Source of the DNA: Micromonospora tarapacensis
GTDB lineage: Bacteria > Actinomycetota > Actinomycetes > Mycobacteriales > Micromonosporaceae
Assembly (NCBI RefSeq): GCF_019697375.1
Contig: NZ_JAHCDI010000004.1
Location: 5,577,281-5,641,280, forward strand
Reading direction: 5' to 3'
DNA length: 64,000 nt
The position numbers were made by a program, and so were the translations under genes. The notes below the pieces were generated by a model. That model saw only the letters and a program-made list of their open reading frames with translations, was not told where the DNA came from and ran no database searches. Of the stretch, positions 37,498 to 46,850 are shown piece after piece; the first letter of the stretch is position 1; the number at the start of each line of letters is the position of its first letter.

Positions 37498-38886
37498 GTG
37501 GTCACCCAGGCCGGAACCGGACTCGCGCGTATCGCCGTCGTCGCACCCAGCCGCCGGCTGGATCTCGCCCTGCCCGAGCATCTGCCGCTCGTCGGGCTGC
37601 TCCCCGCTGTGCTTCGTCAGGCCGACGAGGAACCGTCGGACGGCACCAGCCACGGCGGCTGGATGCTGCGGCGCGGCGACGGCAGTGCCATCGACCTGGC
37701 CCGTACGCTCGCCGCCCAGAACGTCCGCGACGGCGAGACGCTGCACCTGGTGCCGCGGCGCACCGAGTGGCCGGAGCTGACGTACGACGACCTGATGGAG
37801 GCCGTCGCCGACGGCGCCCGGCGGCGCGGCGTGACCTGGACTCCCTTCGCGACCCGGCTGACCGGCCTGATCGTGGCCGGGGTGCTGTTGCTGCTCGGCC
37901 TCGTCGTGATCGTCACCTCCAGCGAGCCCGGCTGGCTCGGTGGGGTGGTCGCCCTTGGCGCGGCCGGGATGCTGCTGATCTGCGGGATCGTGCTGTCCCG
38001 GGCGATGGCCGACTCCCTTGCCGGCGCCGTCGTCGCCGCCGCCGGCCTGCCCTACGCCTTCGTCGGCGGCGTGCTGGTGATCGGCACGGGCGAGTCCGTG
38101 TGGGCACTGGGCGCCCCGCACGTGCTGCTCGGGTCCGCCGTACTGCTGCTCTCCGGGCTGTTCGGTCTGCTCGGCGTGGGCGATGCGACGCGGGTCTTCG
38201 TAGCCGCCGTCTTCGTCGGGTGCTGGGGCATGGTGGGCGGGCTGCTCGCCCTCGGCACCATGGACGCCGCACAGGGCACCGCGATCGTGGTCGGCGCGGT
38301 GACTCTCCTGCTGCCGGCCATGCCGCTGCTCTCCGTCCGGCTCGGGAAGATGCCGATGCCGGCGTTGCCGCGTACCGCCGAGGACCTGCTGCGCGACGAG
38401 CCGCAGCCGAAGCGGGAGGTGGTCTACCAGGCCACCGCCCGTGCCGACGAGGTGTTCACCGGCATGATCTTCGGCTCGTTCGTCGTGGCCATCGGCTGCC
38501 TGGTCGTGCTCAGTGCGACCGGCACGCTCTCCGCGCTGCTGCTCGCCGGGATCATCTCGCTGGGCTACCTGCTGCGGGCCCGACTGGTGTCGACGGTCCG
38601 GCACCGGGTGCCGATGCTCGCCGTCGGTCTGGTTGGTCTCGGCCTGCTGCCGCTGGTCGGTGCAGCCGATGCGTCGACCGCGACCCGGGTGCTGGCCGTG
38701 CTGCCGGTGGCACTGGTCTCGGCCGCGATCTCGGCCGCCGCCGGGCTCGCCTACAGCCGGCGCGCCCCGTCGCCCCGGCTCGCCCGGCTCGGCGACATGC
38801 TCGACATCCTGCTCCAACTCGCCGTGGTGCCGGTGGCGTGCAGTGTCCTGGGGCTGTACGCGTTCATGCGCGCCATCAACGGCTGA
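37498..38886 (+). CDS. eccD: type VII secretion membrane pore protein EccD
   Basis: Integral membrane component of ESX, 462 residues. An N-terminal ubiquitin-like domain (RIAVVAPSRRLDLALPEHLP, DGETLHLVPRRTEWPE) is followed by about eleven hydrophobic helices. GTG 37498 is preceded by GAGGGG. It is divergent from eccC with a 141-base gap. Confidence 0.93.
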   Translation: MVTQAGTGLARIAVVAPSRRLDLALPEHLPLVGLLPAVLRQADEEPSDGTSHGGWMLRRGDGSAIDLARTLAAQNVRDGETLHLVPRRTEWPELTYDDLMEAVADGARRRGVTWTPFATRLTGLIVAGVLLLLGLVVIVTSSEPGWLGGVVALGAAGMLLICGIVLSRAMADSLAGAVVAAAGLPYAFVGGVLVIGTGESVWALGAPHVLLGSAVLLLSGLFGLLGVGDATRVFVAAVFVGCWGMVGGLLALGTMDAAQGTAIVVGAVTLLLPAMPLLSVRLGKMPMPALPRTAEDLLRDEPQPKREVVYQATARADEVFTGMIFGSFVVAIGCLVVLSATGTLSALLLAGIISLGYLLRARLVSTVRHRVPMLAVGLVGLGLLPLVGAADASTATRVLAVLPVALVSAAISAAAGLAYSRRAPSPRLARLGDMLDILLQLAVVPVACSVLGLYAFMRAING

Positions 38887-38895
38887 CCGGCCGCG

Positions 38896-39639
38896 TCACC
38901 AGTCGCGGTCGCCGGCTTCGGCCAGCGCGTCGCCACGGATCAGCTTGACGATGGCGGAGTCGATGTCGGCGCCGACGAAGAAGTCTTCGGCCCAGTGCAG
39001 CAAGAAGACCCGCCCCTGGGCGTCGGCGACGAGTTCGGACGGGCCGTCCTCGTTGTTGCCGATCGGGTAGACCGGGTTGTCGTACTCCTCGGCGAAGGCC
39101 CGGGCCGCCTCGGTCACCACCCCGCCCTCCGTCGGGTGGAGGTAGCTGGAGAAACCACCGCCCAGCCTGCCGTCCCGGCCGAACTGCGGCAACTGCAGGC
39201 CGCCGAACTCGACCAGTGCGGCCCGGGCGGCGGGCGGGCACTCCAGGCCGGCCAACTCGTCGGCGAAGCGGACCATCCAGTGTTCGACCGACGCGGTCCG
39301 GTCGCGGCCCGGGAACCATCCGGCCTCGTCCAGCACGTACCGCACGTCCGGCGGGAAGCGCCCCTCGGCGGCCTGGCGCTGCGCATACCGCTCGGCGATC
39401 AGCTGCCAGGGCAGCGAAGGCCACTGGGACACCTCACCCGAATCCCGGTCGATGACTGCCCGCGGGTATCCCGTCGCCGGCGGCGGAACTGGCGGTCCGT
39501 TGCCAGCTGGTGCGGCCGGTTCGGCCAGGCAGGCGACGTAGCCGAGGTCGAACTCGAACAGCGTCACGTCGAGCACGGGTGGCCGGCGCTCGCCGGCCCA
39601 CCCGCGGGCGATGGCCAGGGCCTCGTCGCGACTGATCAT
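38896..39639 (-). CDS. Imm35/YrhB-like and SUKH-3 fusion, immunity-type
   Basis: Protein of 247 residues. The N-terminal ~70 residues (SRDEALAIARGWAGERRPPV, LFEFDLGYVACLAEP, AVIDRDSGEVSQWP) resemble YrhB/Imm35-type immunity domains. The C-terminal part (DVRYVLDEAGWFPGRDRT, ALVEFGGLQLPQF, GRVFLLHWAEDFFVGADIDS) is SUKH-3. It is inserted between eccD and eccB, on the opposite strand. An unlinked toxin target is possible. The start ATG 39639 has GGAG seven bases upstream. Confidence 0.78.
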   Translation of the reverse strand: MISRDEALAIARGWAGERRPPVLDVTLFEFDLGYVACLAEPAAPAGNGPPVPPPATGYPRAVIDRDSGEVSQWPSLPWQLIAERYAQRQAAEGRFPPDVRYVLDEAGWFPGRDRTASVEHWMVRFADELAGLECPPAARAALVEFGGLQLPQFGRDGRLGGGFSSYLHPTEGGVVTEAARAFAEEYDNPVYPIGNNEDGPSELVADAQGRVFLLHWAEDFFVGADIDSAIVKLIRGDALAEAGDRDW

Positions 39640-39778
39640 CGAAGGACTCCTCGGCTGCCGTGGTCGGTTCCGCCGGCCGACGCCAGGTGCGGGCACCGGG
39701 CGGCTCGACGCCGTGCCTATGGTAGGCACCGCGGTCCGGTGTTCGTGACCGTGCCGGCGTACGCCAGGGGAGGGTGCC

Positions 39779-41206
39779 ATGCCGTCGCGGCGCGACCAGG
39801 TCCAGTCGTACCAGTTCTTCGTGCAACGGATGACCTCCGCGCTCGTGGCGCGCGAGCCCGATCCGGAGGCGGCGCCGTTCCGCCGGCTCGGTGGCGCCGG
39901 TTTCGCCAGCGTGATGGTGGCGGTGCTCTGCCTGGCGGCGGTCGGGGTGTACGGCCTGCTGCGTCCCGGCGGGGCCACCAAGTGGAAGGAGAGCGGCGGG
40001 GTCATCCTGGAGAAGGAGACCGGCACCCGCTACCTGTACCGGGAGGGTCGCCTGCACCCGGTGCTCAACTACGCCTCTGCCCTGCTGGCCATGGAGTCCG
40101 CCGCGCCGACGGTCTCGGTCTCCCGCAACTCGCTGGTCGGTACGCCGCGTGGCCCCCGCATCGGCATCCCGTTCGCGCCGGACGCGCTGCCGCCGGCCAA
40201 CCGGATCCTGGACGGGCCATGGACCCTGTGCACCCAGCCGGCCCGGGACGCCGCCGGTGGGATCGTCGCCACCACGGTGCTCACCGTCGGACGGGCACCG
40301 GACGGCGGGCGGGAGCCGGGTGACGCCGGCCTGCTGGTCCGCGACCGTAAGACCAACCGGCTGCACCTGGTCTGGCGGGACCACCGGTACGAGATCCGGG
40401 ACGAGGAGACGGTGCTGACCGGCCTCACCCTGGGTGCGGAGCCGGTGGTCGAGGTCGGTGGGGCGTGGCTGAACGCGCTGCCCGCCGGCGAGCCGATCGC
40501 CGCCCGCCGGGTTACCGACCGGGGCGCACCGTCGACGGCGCTGCCGGACGCCCGGGTCGGCCAGGTCTTCATGGTGGAGAGTCAGAACCGCAGCCGCCAG
40601 TACTACCTCGCCGAGCGGGCGCGACTGGTCCCGATCACCCCCGTGCAGGCCGACGTGCTCCTGGCCGACAAGGCGACGGAGGCGGCGTACCCGGACGGGG
40701 GGAAGCCGCGCCCGGTCGAGCTCGCCGTCGGCGCCGCCGCTGCCGCGCCCAAGGCCGCCGCCCCGGACCAGGGGCGCTACCGGGCACCGGAACAGCGGCC
40801 CGAGATCGCCCGGCTGGCCGGCGACCAGCCGGCGATCTGCGCCGCCTACCGGCCGGGCCAGGATGAGCCGACGGTGCTGCTCGACGCGCAGGTCCAGCCG
40901 GTGCGCGAGCCGGTGCGCACCGGTGAGCAGACCGGCGACGGCGTCCCGCTGGCCGACCGGGTGGTCATCGAACCTGGATACGGCGTCCTGGTCGTCGCAG
41001 TCTCCTCGCCCGAGCAGGAGACGGGCACCCTCAACCTGGTCACCGATCTGGGTCACCGGTACCCACTTGCCTCGGAGGCGGTGCCGGCGCTGCTCGGCTA
41101 CTCGGGCGTGGATCCGGTGCGGCTGCCCGCGAGTCTGGTGGTCCGGTTGCCCGCCGGCCCGGCCCTCGACCCGGCGACGGCGAAACTCGCCATCGACCCG
41201 GAGTGA
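39779..41206 (+). CDS. eccB: type VII secretion protein EccB
   Basis: ESX core protein of 475 residues. A short cytosolic N-terminus (SRRDQVQSYQFFVQRMTSAL, the family hallmark) leads to one membrane helix (VMVAVLCLAAVGVYGLL) and a large extracytoplasmic domain with repeat-like beta elements (GVILEKETGTRYLYREGRLH). A Cys pair (LCTQP and ICAAYR) is conserved in the family. AGGGGAGGG lies before the ATG. Confidence 0.95.
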   Translation: MPSRRDQVQSYQFFVQRMTSALVAREPDPEAAPFRRLGGAGFASVMVAVLCLAAVGVYGLLRPGGATKWKESGGVILEKETGTRYLYREGRLHPVLNYASALLAMESAAPTVSVSRNSLVGTPRGPRIGIPFAPDALPPANRILDGPWTLCTQPARDAAGGIVATTVLTVGRAPDGGREPGDAGLLVRDRKTNRLHLVWRDHRYEIRDEETVLTGLTLGAEPVVEVGGAWLNALPAGEPIAARRVTDRGAPSTALPDARVGQVFMVESQNRSRQYYLAERARLVPITPVQADVLLADKATEAAYPDGGKPRPVELAVGAAAAAPKAAAPDQGRYRAPEQRPEIARLAGDQPAICAAYRPGQDEPTVLLDAQVQPVREPVRTGEQTGDGVPLADRVVIEPGYGVLVVAVSSPEQETGTLNLVTDLGHRYPLASEAVPALLGYSGVDPVRLPASLVVRLPAGPALDPATAKLAIDPE

Positions 41207-41256
41207 CCCGACCAGCCACAATGGAAATATGGGTCACGTCACGGTCTAGCGCGGGC

Positions 41257-41285
41257 TGGACACGACCCGTTACCGTTCGTACGAC
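41257..41285 (+). promoter_or_regulatory. candidate promoter of the WXG100 pair
   Basis: TGGACA (41257-41262), 17-base spacer, TACGAC (41280-41285), about 65 bases before the first WXG100 start. It would let the abundant small substrates be transcribed apart from eccB. Confidence 0.4.
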
Positions 41286-41351
41286 GGTGGTGCGTGAGCG
41301 CCGACTACCAGGCCGCCCCCGGCAAAGCGGGGCGATCGAACGAGGACGGGG

Positions 41352-41693
41352 GTGACTTCCGCCATGTCGATGAATACCGACACCGGCTTGATGCTGAAGA
41401 CTGAGGGTGACGTCGATGCCGCCGCCGACCGGCTCACCGGCAACCTCAACTCGCTGATGGACCAGCTCGCGCCACTGTACGACCAGTGGAAGGGCGCTGG
41501 TGCGGGTTCCTTCCAGCAGGTGCGTGAGCGGTTCGACCAGGACATGGCCCGGCTCAACGTCGCGCTGCGCGCGATCGCCGAGGCTGTCGGGTCGGCCGGT
41601 AAGGACTACGACGTCAGTGACGAGGAGATCCGGTCCGACATGGACAGCGCGGGTGCGACCGCCGGCCAGATCACCGCTGCGCTGAAGCTCTGA
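41352..41693 (+). CDS. WXG100-family ESX substrate, first of pair
   Basis: Helical-hairpin protein of 113 residues. The turn has WKG (LYDQWKGAGAGSFQQV) and a YxxxD-type export signal lies after the second helix (KDYDVSDEEI). GTG 41352 has GAGG six bases upstream; ATG 41364 or 41370 are alternatives. It is expected to dimerise with the next gene product and be exported through EccC. Confidence 0.93.
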   Translation: MTSAMSMNTDTGLMLKTEGDVDAAADRLTGNLNSLMDQLAPLYDQWKGAGAGSFQQVRERFDQDMARLNVALRAIAEAVGSAGKDYDVSDEEIRSDMDSAGATAGQITAALKL

Positions 41694-41708
41694 CGGGGAG
41701 GATTCGAA

Positions 41709-41996
41709 ATGGAGATCCGGTACAACTTCGCCGGCCTGAACGCCGCGGCGGACAGCTGCAGCGGCGCGGTCAGGAACCTGAACGGCGAGCTGGACGGGCT
41801 CAAGACCGGTATCGCTCCGCTGCTGGCCACCTGGGACGGTGACGCCCGGGAGGCGTACTTCCGTCGGCAGACCGAGTGGGAGTCGGCCGCAAACGACCTT
41901 CGTGACCTGCTCGGCCGGATCGAGAGGGCGCTACGCGAGTCGGCCGCCAAGATGCAGGCCCGTGAGGCGGCGAACCGCGCGAAGTTCGGCGACTGA
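41709..41996 (+). CDS. WXG100-family ESX substrate, second of pair
   Basis: Protein of 95 residues, two helices joined by a WDG turn (ATWDGDAREAYFRRQ). GGGGAGG precedes the ATG, 15 bases after the first partner. It lacks an obvious YxxxD/E tail, consistent with the usual arrangement in which one partner supplies the signal. Confidence 0.93.
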   Translation: MEIRYNFAGLNAAADSCSGAVRNLNGELDGLKTGIAPLLATWDGDAREAYFRRQTEWESAANDLRDLLGRIERALRESAAKMQAREAANRAKFGD

Positions 41997-42012
41997 AGCA
42001 GACGGCAGCACC

Positions 42013-42041
42013 CGATGGCCCGGCCCCGCGCCGGGCCATCG
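42013..42041 (+). terminator. hairpin terminator after WXG100 pair
   Basis: Perfect 11-bp stem CGATGGCCCGG/CCGGGCCATCG, seven-base loop, 16 bases after the stop. Confidence 0.75.
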
Positions 42042-42136
42042 CCGCCCGTACGGCATCCTTGTGACCGGCGGCGTCCGGGCCGACCGACGTCCCGGGCGGC
42101 GGCTCCCGCCGACTGCGCCGACACGCGGTGTCGTCG

Positions 42137-43435
42137 TCAGCTGCGCGGCATCGAACTCGGCACCCGGAAGAAGACCGCCTCGGGCTCGTCGATCTCGGGC
42201 GCGGCGGGGGGCGGCGCCGACGGGCGGGTGGCACGCCACCGCGTGCGGCGGCCCTGCGGTAGCAGCGTCGCCAGCACCGCGACGCCGACGGCGACCAGGG
42301 CCAGTGCCATTCCGATCCAGAGCGCCCATCGGCCGGCGACCGCCCAGCGTTCCGCGCGAGCCTGTGCCACCGCGTCCTGGGGTACGTCGGGCAGCGGCGG
42401 TTGGACGACCGGCGCCCCGGTGGTCAGGCGCTCGGTGACCGCCCGGTACGGATTGACCACCCCGCTGCCGTAACCGCGTGAGGCGTCGCCCCGGGCCGGG
42501 TCAGCGGTGGCCAGCAACCGTCTGGTGACCTGTGCCGCCGACAGCTCCGGCTCGGCAGAGCGGATCAGCGCGGCGGTCGCACTCACCATCGGAGTGGCGA
42601 AGCTGGTCCCGTCCCAGACCTGGTGACCGGCCAGCCGGGTGGCGGCGACCACGGCTCCACCGGGGGCGACGACGTCGACGTACGACCCGATCTGGGATTG
42701 CCGGATCCGGCTCCCGTTCTGATCGATGGCGCCCACGCCGATCACGCCGTCGTAGGCGGCGGGGTAGGGAACGGGGTCGGGGCGGGCACCATCCTGGTGT
42801 TCGTTACCGGCGGCGGCGACCAGCACGACGTCCTTCTCCACGGCGTACCTGACGGCCTCCCGCACCTCCTGGTCAGGGTAGTAGAGCGTTACCGACATGT
42901 TGATCACATCGGCGCCGTCGTCGACCGCGCGCCGGATCGCCGCCGCGAACACCGCCCCGGTGACGGTCTCCCCGTCGGCGCCCTGCGGGTCGTTGGCGTT
43001 GCGCTCACTGACCCGGATCGGCACGATCGTGGCATCGGGCGCCAGGCCGTAGAAGCCCACCCCGTCCTGCCGGCCGGCGGCGATGATGCTGGCGACCGCC
43101 GTGCCGTGCGAGACGCAGTCCACGTCGCCCCCGGGCGTACCGCGCAGTGCGTCGAAGCCGGTGGTCACCCGTCCGGCCAACTGGGGGTGCCCGCTGTCGG
43201 TGCCGGAGTCGACGACCGCGACCCGCACTCCCGCGCCGGTGCTGAACGGCCAGACACGCTGCGGTGCGAGCCACCGCTGGTGCCAGGGAGTCTCGGTGTT
43301 GACCTGTCCCGGATCGCTCGGATTCTGGCAAATCGCCGGTGCGGCACGGGCAGGGTTGGCCACGGGAGCCGACAACATCGTGGCCAATGCTGCTCCCACC
43401 AGCGCGTACGTCGCTGTAGGACGGTCCCGGACCAT
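42137..43435 (-). CDS. mycosin-like S8 serine protease, copy 2
   Basis: Second subtilisin-type protease of the locus, 432 residues. Signal peptide (TYALVGAALATMLSAPVA), catalytic Asp in VAVVDSGTDSGHPQL, His in SHGTAVASIIAAG, Asn in AAAGNEHQ and a canonical Ser motif GTSFATPMVSATAAL. A C-terminal membrane helix (WALWIGMALALVAVGVAVLA) anchors it. The ATG at 43435 has GGGGAGG eight bases upstream. Unlike copy 1 (SSTSSA) it keeps the standard GTSxATP signature. It may process or quality-control exported proteins. Confidence 0.93.
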   Translation of the reverse strand: MVRDRPTATYALVGAALATMLSAPVANPARAAPAICQNPSDPGQVNTETPWHQRWLAPQRVWPFSTGAGVRVAVVDSGTDSGHPQLAGRVTTGFDALRGTPGGDVDCVSHGTAVASIIAAGRQDGVGFYGLAPDATIVPIRVSERNANDPQGADGETVTGAVFAAAIRRAVDDGADVINMSVTLYYPDQEVREAVRYAVEKDVVLVAAAGNEHQDGARPDPVPYPAAYDGVIGVGAIDQNGSRIRQSQIGSYVDVVAPGGAVVAATRLAGHQVWDGTSFATPMVSATAALIRSAEPELSAAQVTRRLLATADPARGDASRGYGSGVVNPYRAVTERLTTGAPVVQPPLPDVPQDAVAQARAERWAVAGRWALWIGMALALVAVGVAVLATLLPQGRRTRWRATRPSAPPPAAPEIDEPEAVFFRVPSSMPRS

Positions 43436-43584
43436 TCGTGCGACCTCCCCGCGGAGCCGTGTCCGCTGCATCGTAGCGGCGGGCGACCGCAGATCGGGCG
43501 CCCCGACGTCGCACCGATTCAGTATGGTCGAGGCATCACGCCCAGGCGCGGGCGGGACGTGGACGTGCACGGGGAGGACACGCC

Positions 43585-43977
43585 ATGGACGTACAGGCGC
43601 TGCGCGCCCGTGCCGACGAGCTGATGGCTCAGTTCGAGCGGATGCGCTCCGGTGTGGGCGACCTTCAGCAGCACCTCAGGGCGGTGAAGGCCACGGTCAC
43701 CTCCGACGATGGCCTGGTCACTGTCACGGTGGGGGCACGAGGCCAGGTGACGAAAGTCGAGTTCGACCCCCGCATCTACCGCCGGCCGAACTCGAAGGAA
43801 CTTTCCACCACCGTCACCGAGACGATCCGGCGAGCGACCGAGAAGGCCATGGCCGAGGTCGAGGAGCTGGTCCGGCCGTTCGTGCCCGACAGCCAGTTCC
43901 AGGCCTACATCGACCACGACCTGGACGGCATCTTCCGGCAATTGGACAGTGACCTGCCCGGGGAGGACAAGCGATGA
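43585..43977 (+). CDS. YbaB/EbfC-family nucleoid-associated protein
   Basis: Protein of 130 residues. Coiled N-terminal helix (LRARADELMAQFERMRSGVG), central beta sheet (LVTVTVGARGQVTKVEFDP) and C-terminal helix (LSTTVTETIRRATEKAMAEV) match YbaB/EbfC. Members of this family are common next to actinobacterial WXG100 and toxin genes. GGGGAGG precedes the ATG. The stop overlaps the next gene (ATGA). Confidence 0.9.
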   Translation: MDVQALRARADELMAQFERMRSGVGDLQQHLRAVKATVTSDDGLVTVTVGARGQVTKVEFDPRIYRRPNSKELSTTVTETIRRATEKAMAEVEELVRPFVPDSQFQAYIDHDLDGIFRQLDSDLPGEDKR

Positions 43978-44321
43978 CCGAGTTGCAGGAAACCTTCGTC
44001 AAGCCGGACGCGGCCCTGGAGGGCGCGAACCATCTGGGCGCCGCCGGTGCCCGGTTGGCCACGGCCTGGAGCAACCTCTCGGGCACGATCACGGCCCTCA
44101 ACGGCGGCAAACCCAGCCCCTGGGGTGACGACGAGCCGGGCAACGCGTTCAACAAGGACTACCTCGGCGGCGAGGACCAGCCGGCGCAGCGGGTCCTGGA
44201 GATGGGTGCCGAGCTGATCCCCGTGGTCGAGCTGTTGGGCCCGACCGTGAAGGGTGCGGTGGAAGGCACCGTCGACGTCGACGACATGGTCAAGACCCTG
44301 TTCGGCGGCGACGGCCGGTAG
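43974..44321 (+). CDS. WXG100-like/EspC-type helical protein
   Basis: Helical protein of 115 residues (MTELQETFVKPDAALEGANH, then LATAWSNLSGTITAL and PWGDDEPGNAFNKDY). The W-G-x-D-x-x-G-N-x-F pattern is found in small proteins next to actinobacterial polymorphic toxins. It may act as a chaperone or co-secreted partner of the giant toxin that begins 45 bases later (inference). Confidence 0.8.
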   Translation: MTELQETFVKPDAALEGANHLGAAGARLATAWSNLSGTITALNGGKPSPWGDDEPGNAFNKDYLGGEDQPAQRVLEMGAELIPVVELLGPTVKGAVEGTVDVDDMVKTLFGGDGR

Positions 44322-44365
44322 CCGTAACCAGCAGCCGGTCGGCTTCGGACGGAGGGGCACTCGGG

Positions 44366-46357
44366 GTGGCGGTACCCAATCCCAGGAACTCCCTGGGCGA
44401 GTACGCCTGGGTCTGGGACGCCATCTGCTGGGTGAGCGCGGGCGAGGCGTGGCCCAGCGGCGACGAAGACAAGATGCGCGAACTCGCCGACGCCTGGCAG
44501 GCGCTGGCGAACGCGGTCGGCGACGCGCTGGGCCAGGCCGATCCGGCGGTCATGAAGATCCTGCAGAGCTGGGGAGGCGGTGCCGGCGAGGCTTTCGGTG
44601 GGCTGTGGAACCAGATCGGTGTGGACCCGAACGGCGGCCTGCCACTGATCCAGGAGATCGCCGGCGCGTATGCGGTCGGCTGCGACCAGGCCGCGCTCGA
44701 GATCGAGTACGCCAAGTTGACGGTGCTGATCGCGGTCATCATCACCGTCATCGCCGTGTTCGTCGCGCTGCTGATGGCCTGGCTGGGCGGAGTGTCGGCC
44801 GGCGCGATCCCGGGCATCCTGGCCGGCGGCCGGCAGGCCGTGACGATCGCCTTCCGGCGACTGATCGCTCAGATGGGACGCCAACTGCTCACCCGGGCTG
44901 GGGCGCGGGCCGCCCTGCGGATGGCCGGGACGAGGATCGGGCAGCTGGTTACCAGTCAGGGCTTCCGGCGGGGTCTCAACCGACTCGGCCTGGAGTTGCT
45001 GGAGGAGATCGGCGAAGAGCTGATCATCGATGTCGGCGCCCAGGCGTACCAGATGAACACGGGCGAGCGCCGCCAGTGGGAGGGCAATCGGACCCTCACC
45101 GCCGGTCTGGGCGGTGCCTACGGCGCAGTGCTCGGCACTGGCGTGAGCTGGGCCGGTCGCCGGGTGGCACCGCGGATGCCGTTCTCGTTCAGTCCGTCGC
45201 AGCTGTCCTTCCGGGGCAGCGGCATGGTCCGCTGGGGCAGCAGCAGTCTCACCTCCGGCGCCCAGAACGCTGTCGTCTCACCCGCCGCCAGCCTGCTCGC
45301 CAACCGCACGGTCACCGGGAAGTGGGACATGCCTGGCGCGGAGGCCTTCCTCGGTGGCTTCGCCAGTGGCGCCGGCCGCACCGGCGCGACTCTCGCCGGG
45401 GGGGCCGCCGGCAATCTGGGAGCCAGGGCCACCAACTGGAGCCTGGGCAGGTCGGGCATCGAGCTCGCGCCCGGCGCCGGGCCCGGTGCGGGCGGTATCG
45501 ACCCGGCGTCCGGCGTCGGGGGTGCGAATGGTCTCGGCGACCTCGGCGGAGCCACCGACGCGGGTGCCGGTTCGACGTCGGGTGCCGGTTCGACGTCGGG
45601 TGCCGGCCCGTCCGCCGGCGACGCCGCTGGAGCGGGCCTCGGCGCGCCCGGCTCGGATGGTGCCGGCAGTGCCAACGGAGCGGGTGGCACGTCCGGCGCC
45701 GGGGTCACCGGCGGCACGACCGAGAACGGTCCCGGCACGGTACCGGACAGTGGGTCCGGCTCGATCAGCCTCGCACCGCCCACGGCGGAGGCGTCGGTTG
45801 TGCCGGAGGCGTCGGTGATGCCGGCGGCGGAGGCGCCGGTAGCGCCGGCGCCGGTAGCGTCGACCGTGGACGGTGGCGCGCCGACCGGCGACCCGACCAC
45901 GGGCGACGGCACATCCCGCGTCGACGGCACGACCGGATCCCCGGTGGCTCTCCCCGCCGATGGCGTGGCCACTACGCCCACCCCCGCGCGCGGCGACGGC
46001 ACCGTGACGGGCGTTTCCACCGCCGATGCCGACCAACAGGCGACGCCGGACAACCGCGACGCAGCGGTCACCGCCTCGCCCGGCTTCGACCGACCCACAA
46101 GCGACGCGACCGGTCGGACCGACGGCGGGTCGGTGCCGGGCCTGCGAACGGAGGCCGGCCCGGCCGCGCCCGGCGACGGTTCGGCCAGCCCTGGTCGCCC
46201 GGTCACGCAGACCCCGCCAGCGACTTCACCGGCGCCGGTCCGGTCGAAAGCCAAGCCGGTCCCGTCGTCGCGGACGCGCCACCGACGGTGCTGCCCGCCG
46301 CCCCGGTGGCCACGCCGCCCGCCGCCCCGGTGGTTGGGCCGACGCCGGCCAACGTGA
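44366..46357 (+). CDS. giant T7SS toxin, N-terminal part
   Basis: Start GTG 44366 follows GGAGGGG. The first 110 residues are helical with SWGGGAGEAFGGLWNQIG, a WXG-like T7SS targeting module. A strongly hydrophobic helix (LTVLIAVIITVIAVFVALLM) and an amphipathic region with GLELLEEIGEELIIDVGAQA follow. Then comes a Gly/Ala/Ser-rich and a Thr/Pro-rich linker. The sensible reading leaves this frame at CCCC (46212-46215) and continues as VVADAPPTVLPAAPVATPPA. It shifts again at CCCCC (46768-46772) into the frame that runs to 60785. Both are single-base losses. I believe this and the next feature are one gene of about 5470 codons. Confidence 0.85.
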   Translation: MAVPNPRNSLGEYAWVWDAICWVSAGEAWPSGDEDKMRELADAWQALANAVGDALGQADPAVMKILQSWGGGAGEAFGGLWNQIGVDPNGGLPLIQEIAGAYAVGCDQAALEIEYAKLTVLIAVIITVIAVFVALLMAWLGGVSAGAIPGILAGGRQAVTIAFRRLIAQMGRQLLTRAGARAALRMAGTRIGQLVTSQGFRRGLNRLGLELLEEIGEELIIDVGAQAYQMNTGERRQWEGNRTLTAGLGGAYGAVLGTGVSWAGRRVAPRMPFSFSPSQLSFRGSGMVRWGSSSLTSGAQNAVVSPAASLLANRTVTGKWDMPGAEAFLGGFASGAGRTGATLAGGAAGNLGARATNWSLGRSGIELAPGAGPGAGGIDPASGVGGANGLGDLGGATDAGAGSTSGAGSTSGAGPSAGDAAGAGLGAPGSDGAGSANGAGGTSGAGVTGGTTENGPGTVPDSGSGSISLAPPTAEASVVPEASVMPAAEAPVAPAPVASTVDGGAPTGDPTTGDGTSRVDGTTGSPVALPADGVATTPTPARGDGTVTGVSTADADQQATPDNRDAAVTASPGFDRPTSDATGRTDGGSVPGLRTEAGPAAPGDGSASPGRPVTQTPPATSPAPVRSKAKPVPSSRTRHRRCCPPPRWPRRPPPRWLGRRRPT

Positions 46358-46850
46358 CACCCGCCGGCGCCGCGGTTCCGACGAACCCGGCCCCCACGAC
46401 CGGCACGCCCACGACGACCGGTACGCCCACGACGACCGGCCCCAACGTGTCGACGCCGCCCACGGCCGGCACGAACAGCCCACCAGCGGCCGGCACCCAG
46501 CCCACCACCGGCAACACCGCCACGCAACCGGTGCCCGGCCGCACGACGCCGGCCGCACCGGCCGCACCGGTCGTCGATCCCACGGCGGCGAACACGTCCG
46601 GGTCGATCTCGCTGGCGCCGGCCGCCGGCACCACCTCGGCCGACCCTGACCAGCCGGCCCGCCCACCGTCCACCGACCGACCGGAGGTGCCTGGACCGGT
46701 CGCCCCGGCGGTGCCGGCGGCGACGGCCGGCACCGTGCCGGCGGCGGCCGTCGCCGGCCCTCCATCACCCCCACCGTCGACACCGATCAGGATGCGGACC
46801 GGACCGACCCGCCGCAGCGGACCGGCGACGGCGGGCCGGTCGTCGTCCCG

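Noticed and set aside
45540..45610. Short tandem DNA repeat GGTGCCGGTTCGACGTCG in the toxin linker, considered as a mobile or CRISPR-like repeat
   Set aside because: It is only two to three copies, in frame, encoding a Gly-Ser-Thr linker. No spacers or cas genes are present.
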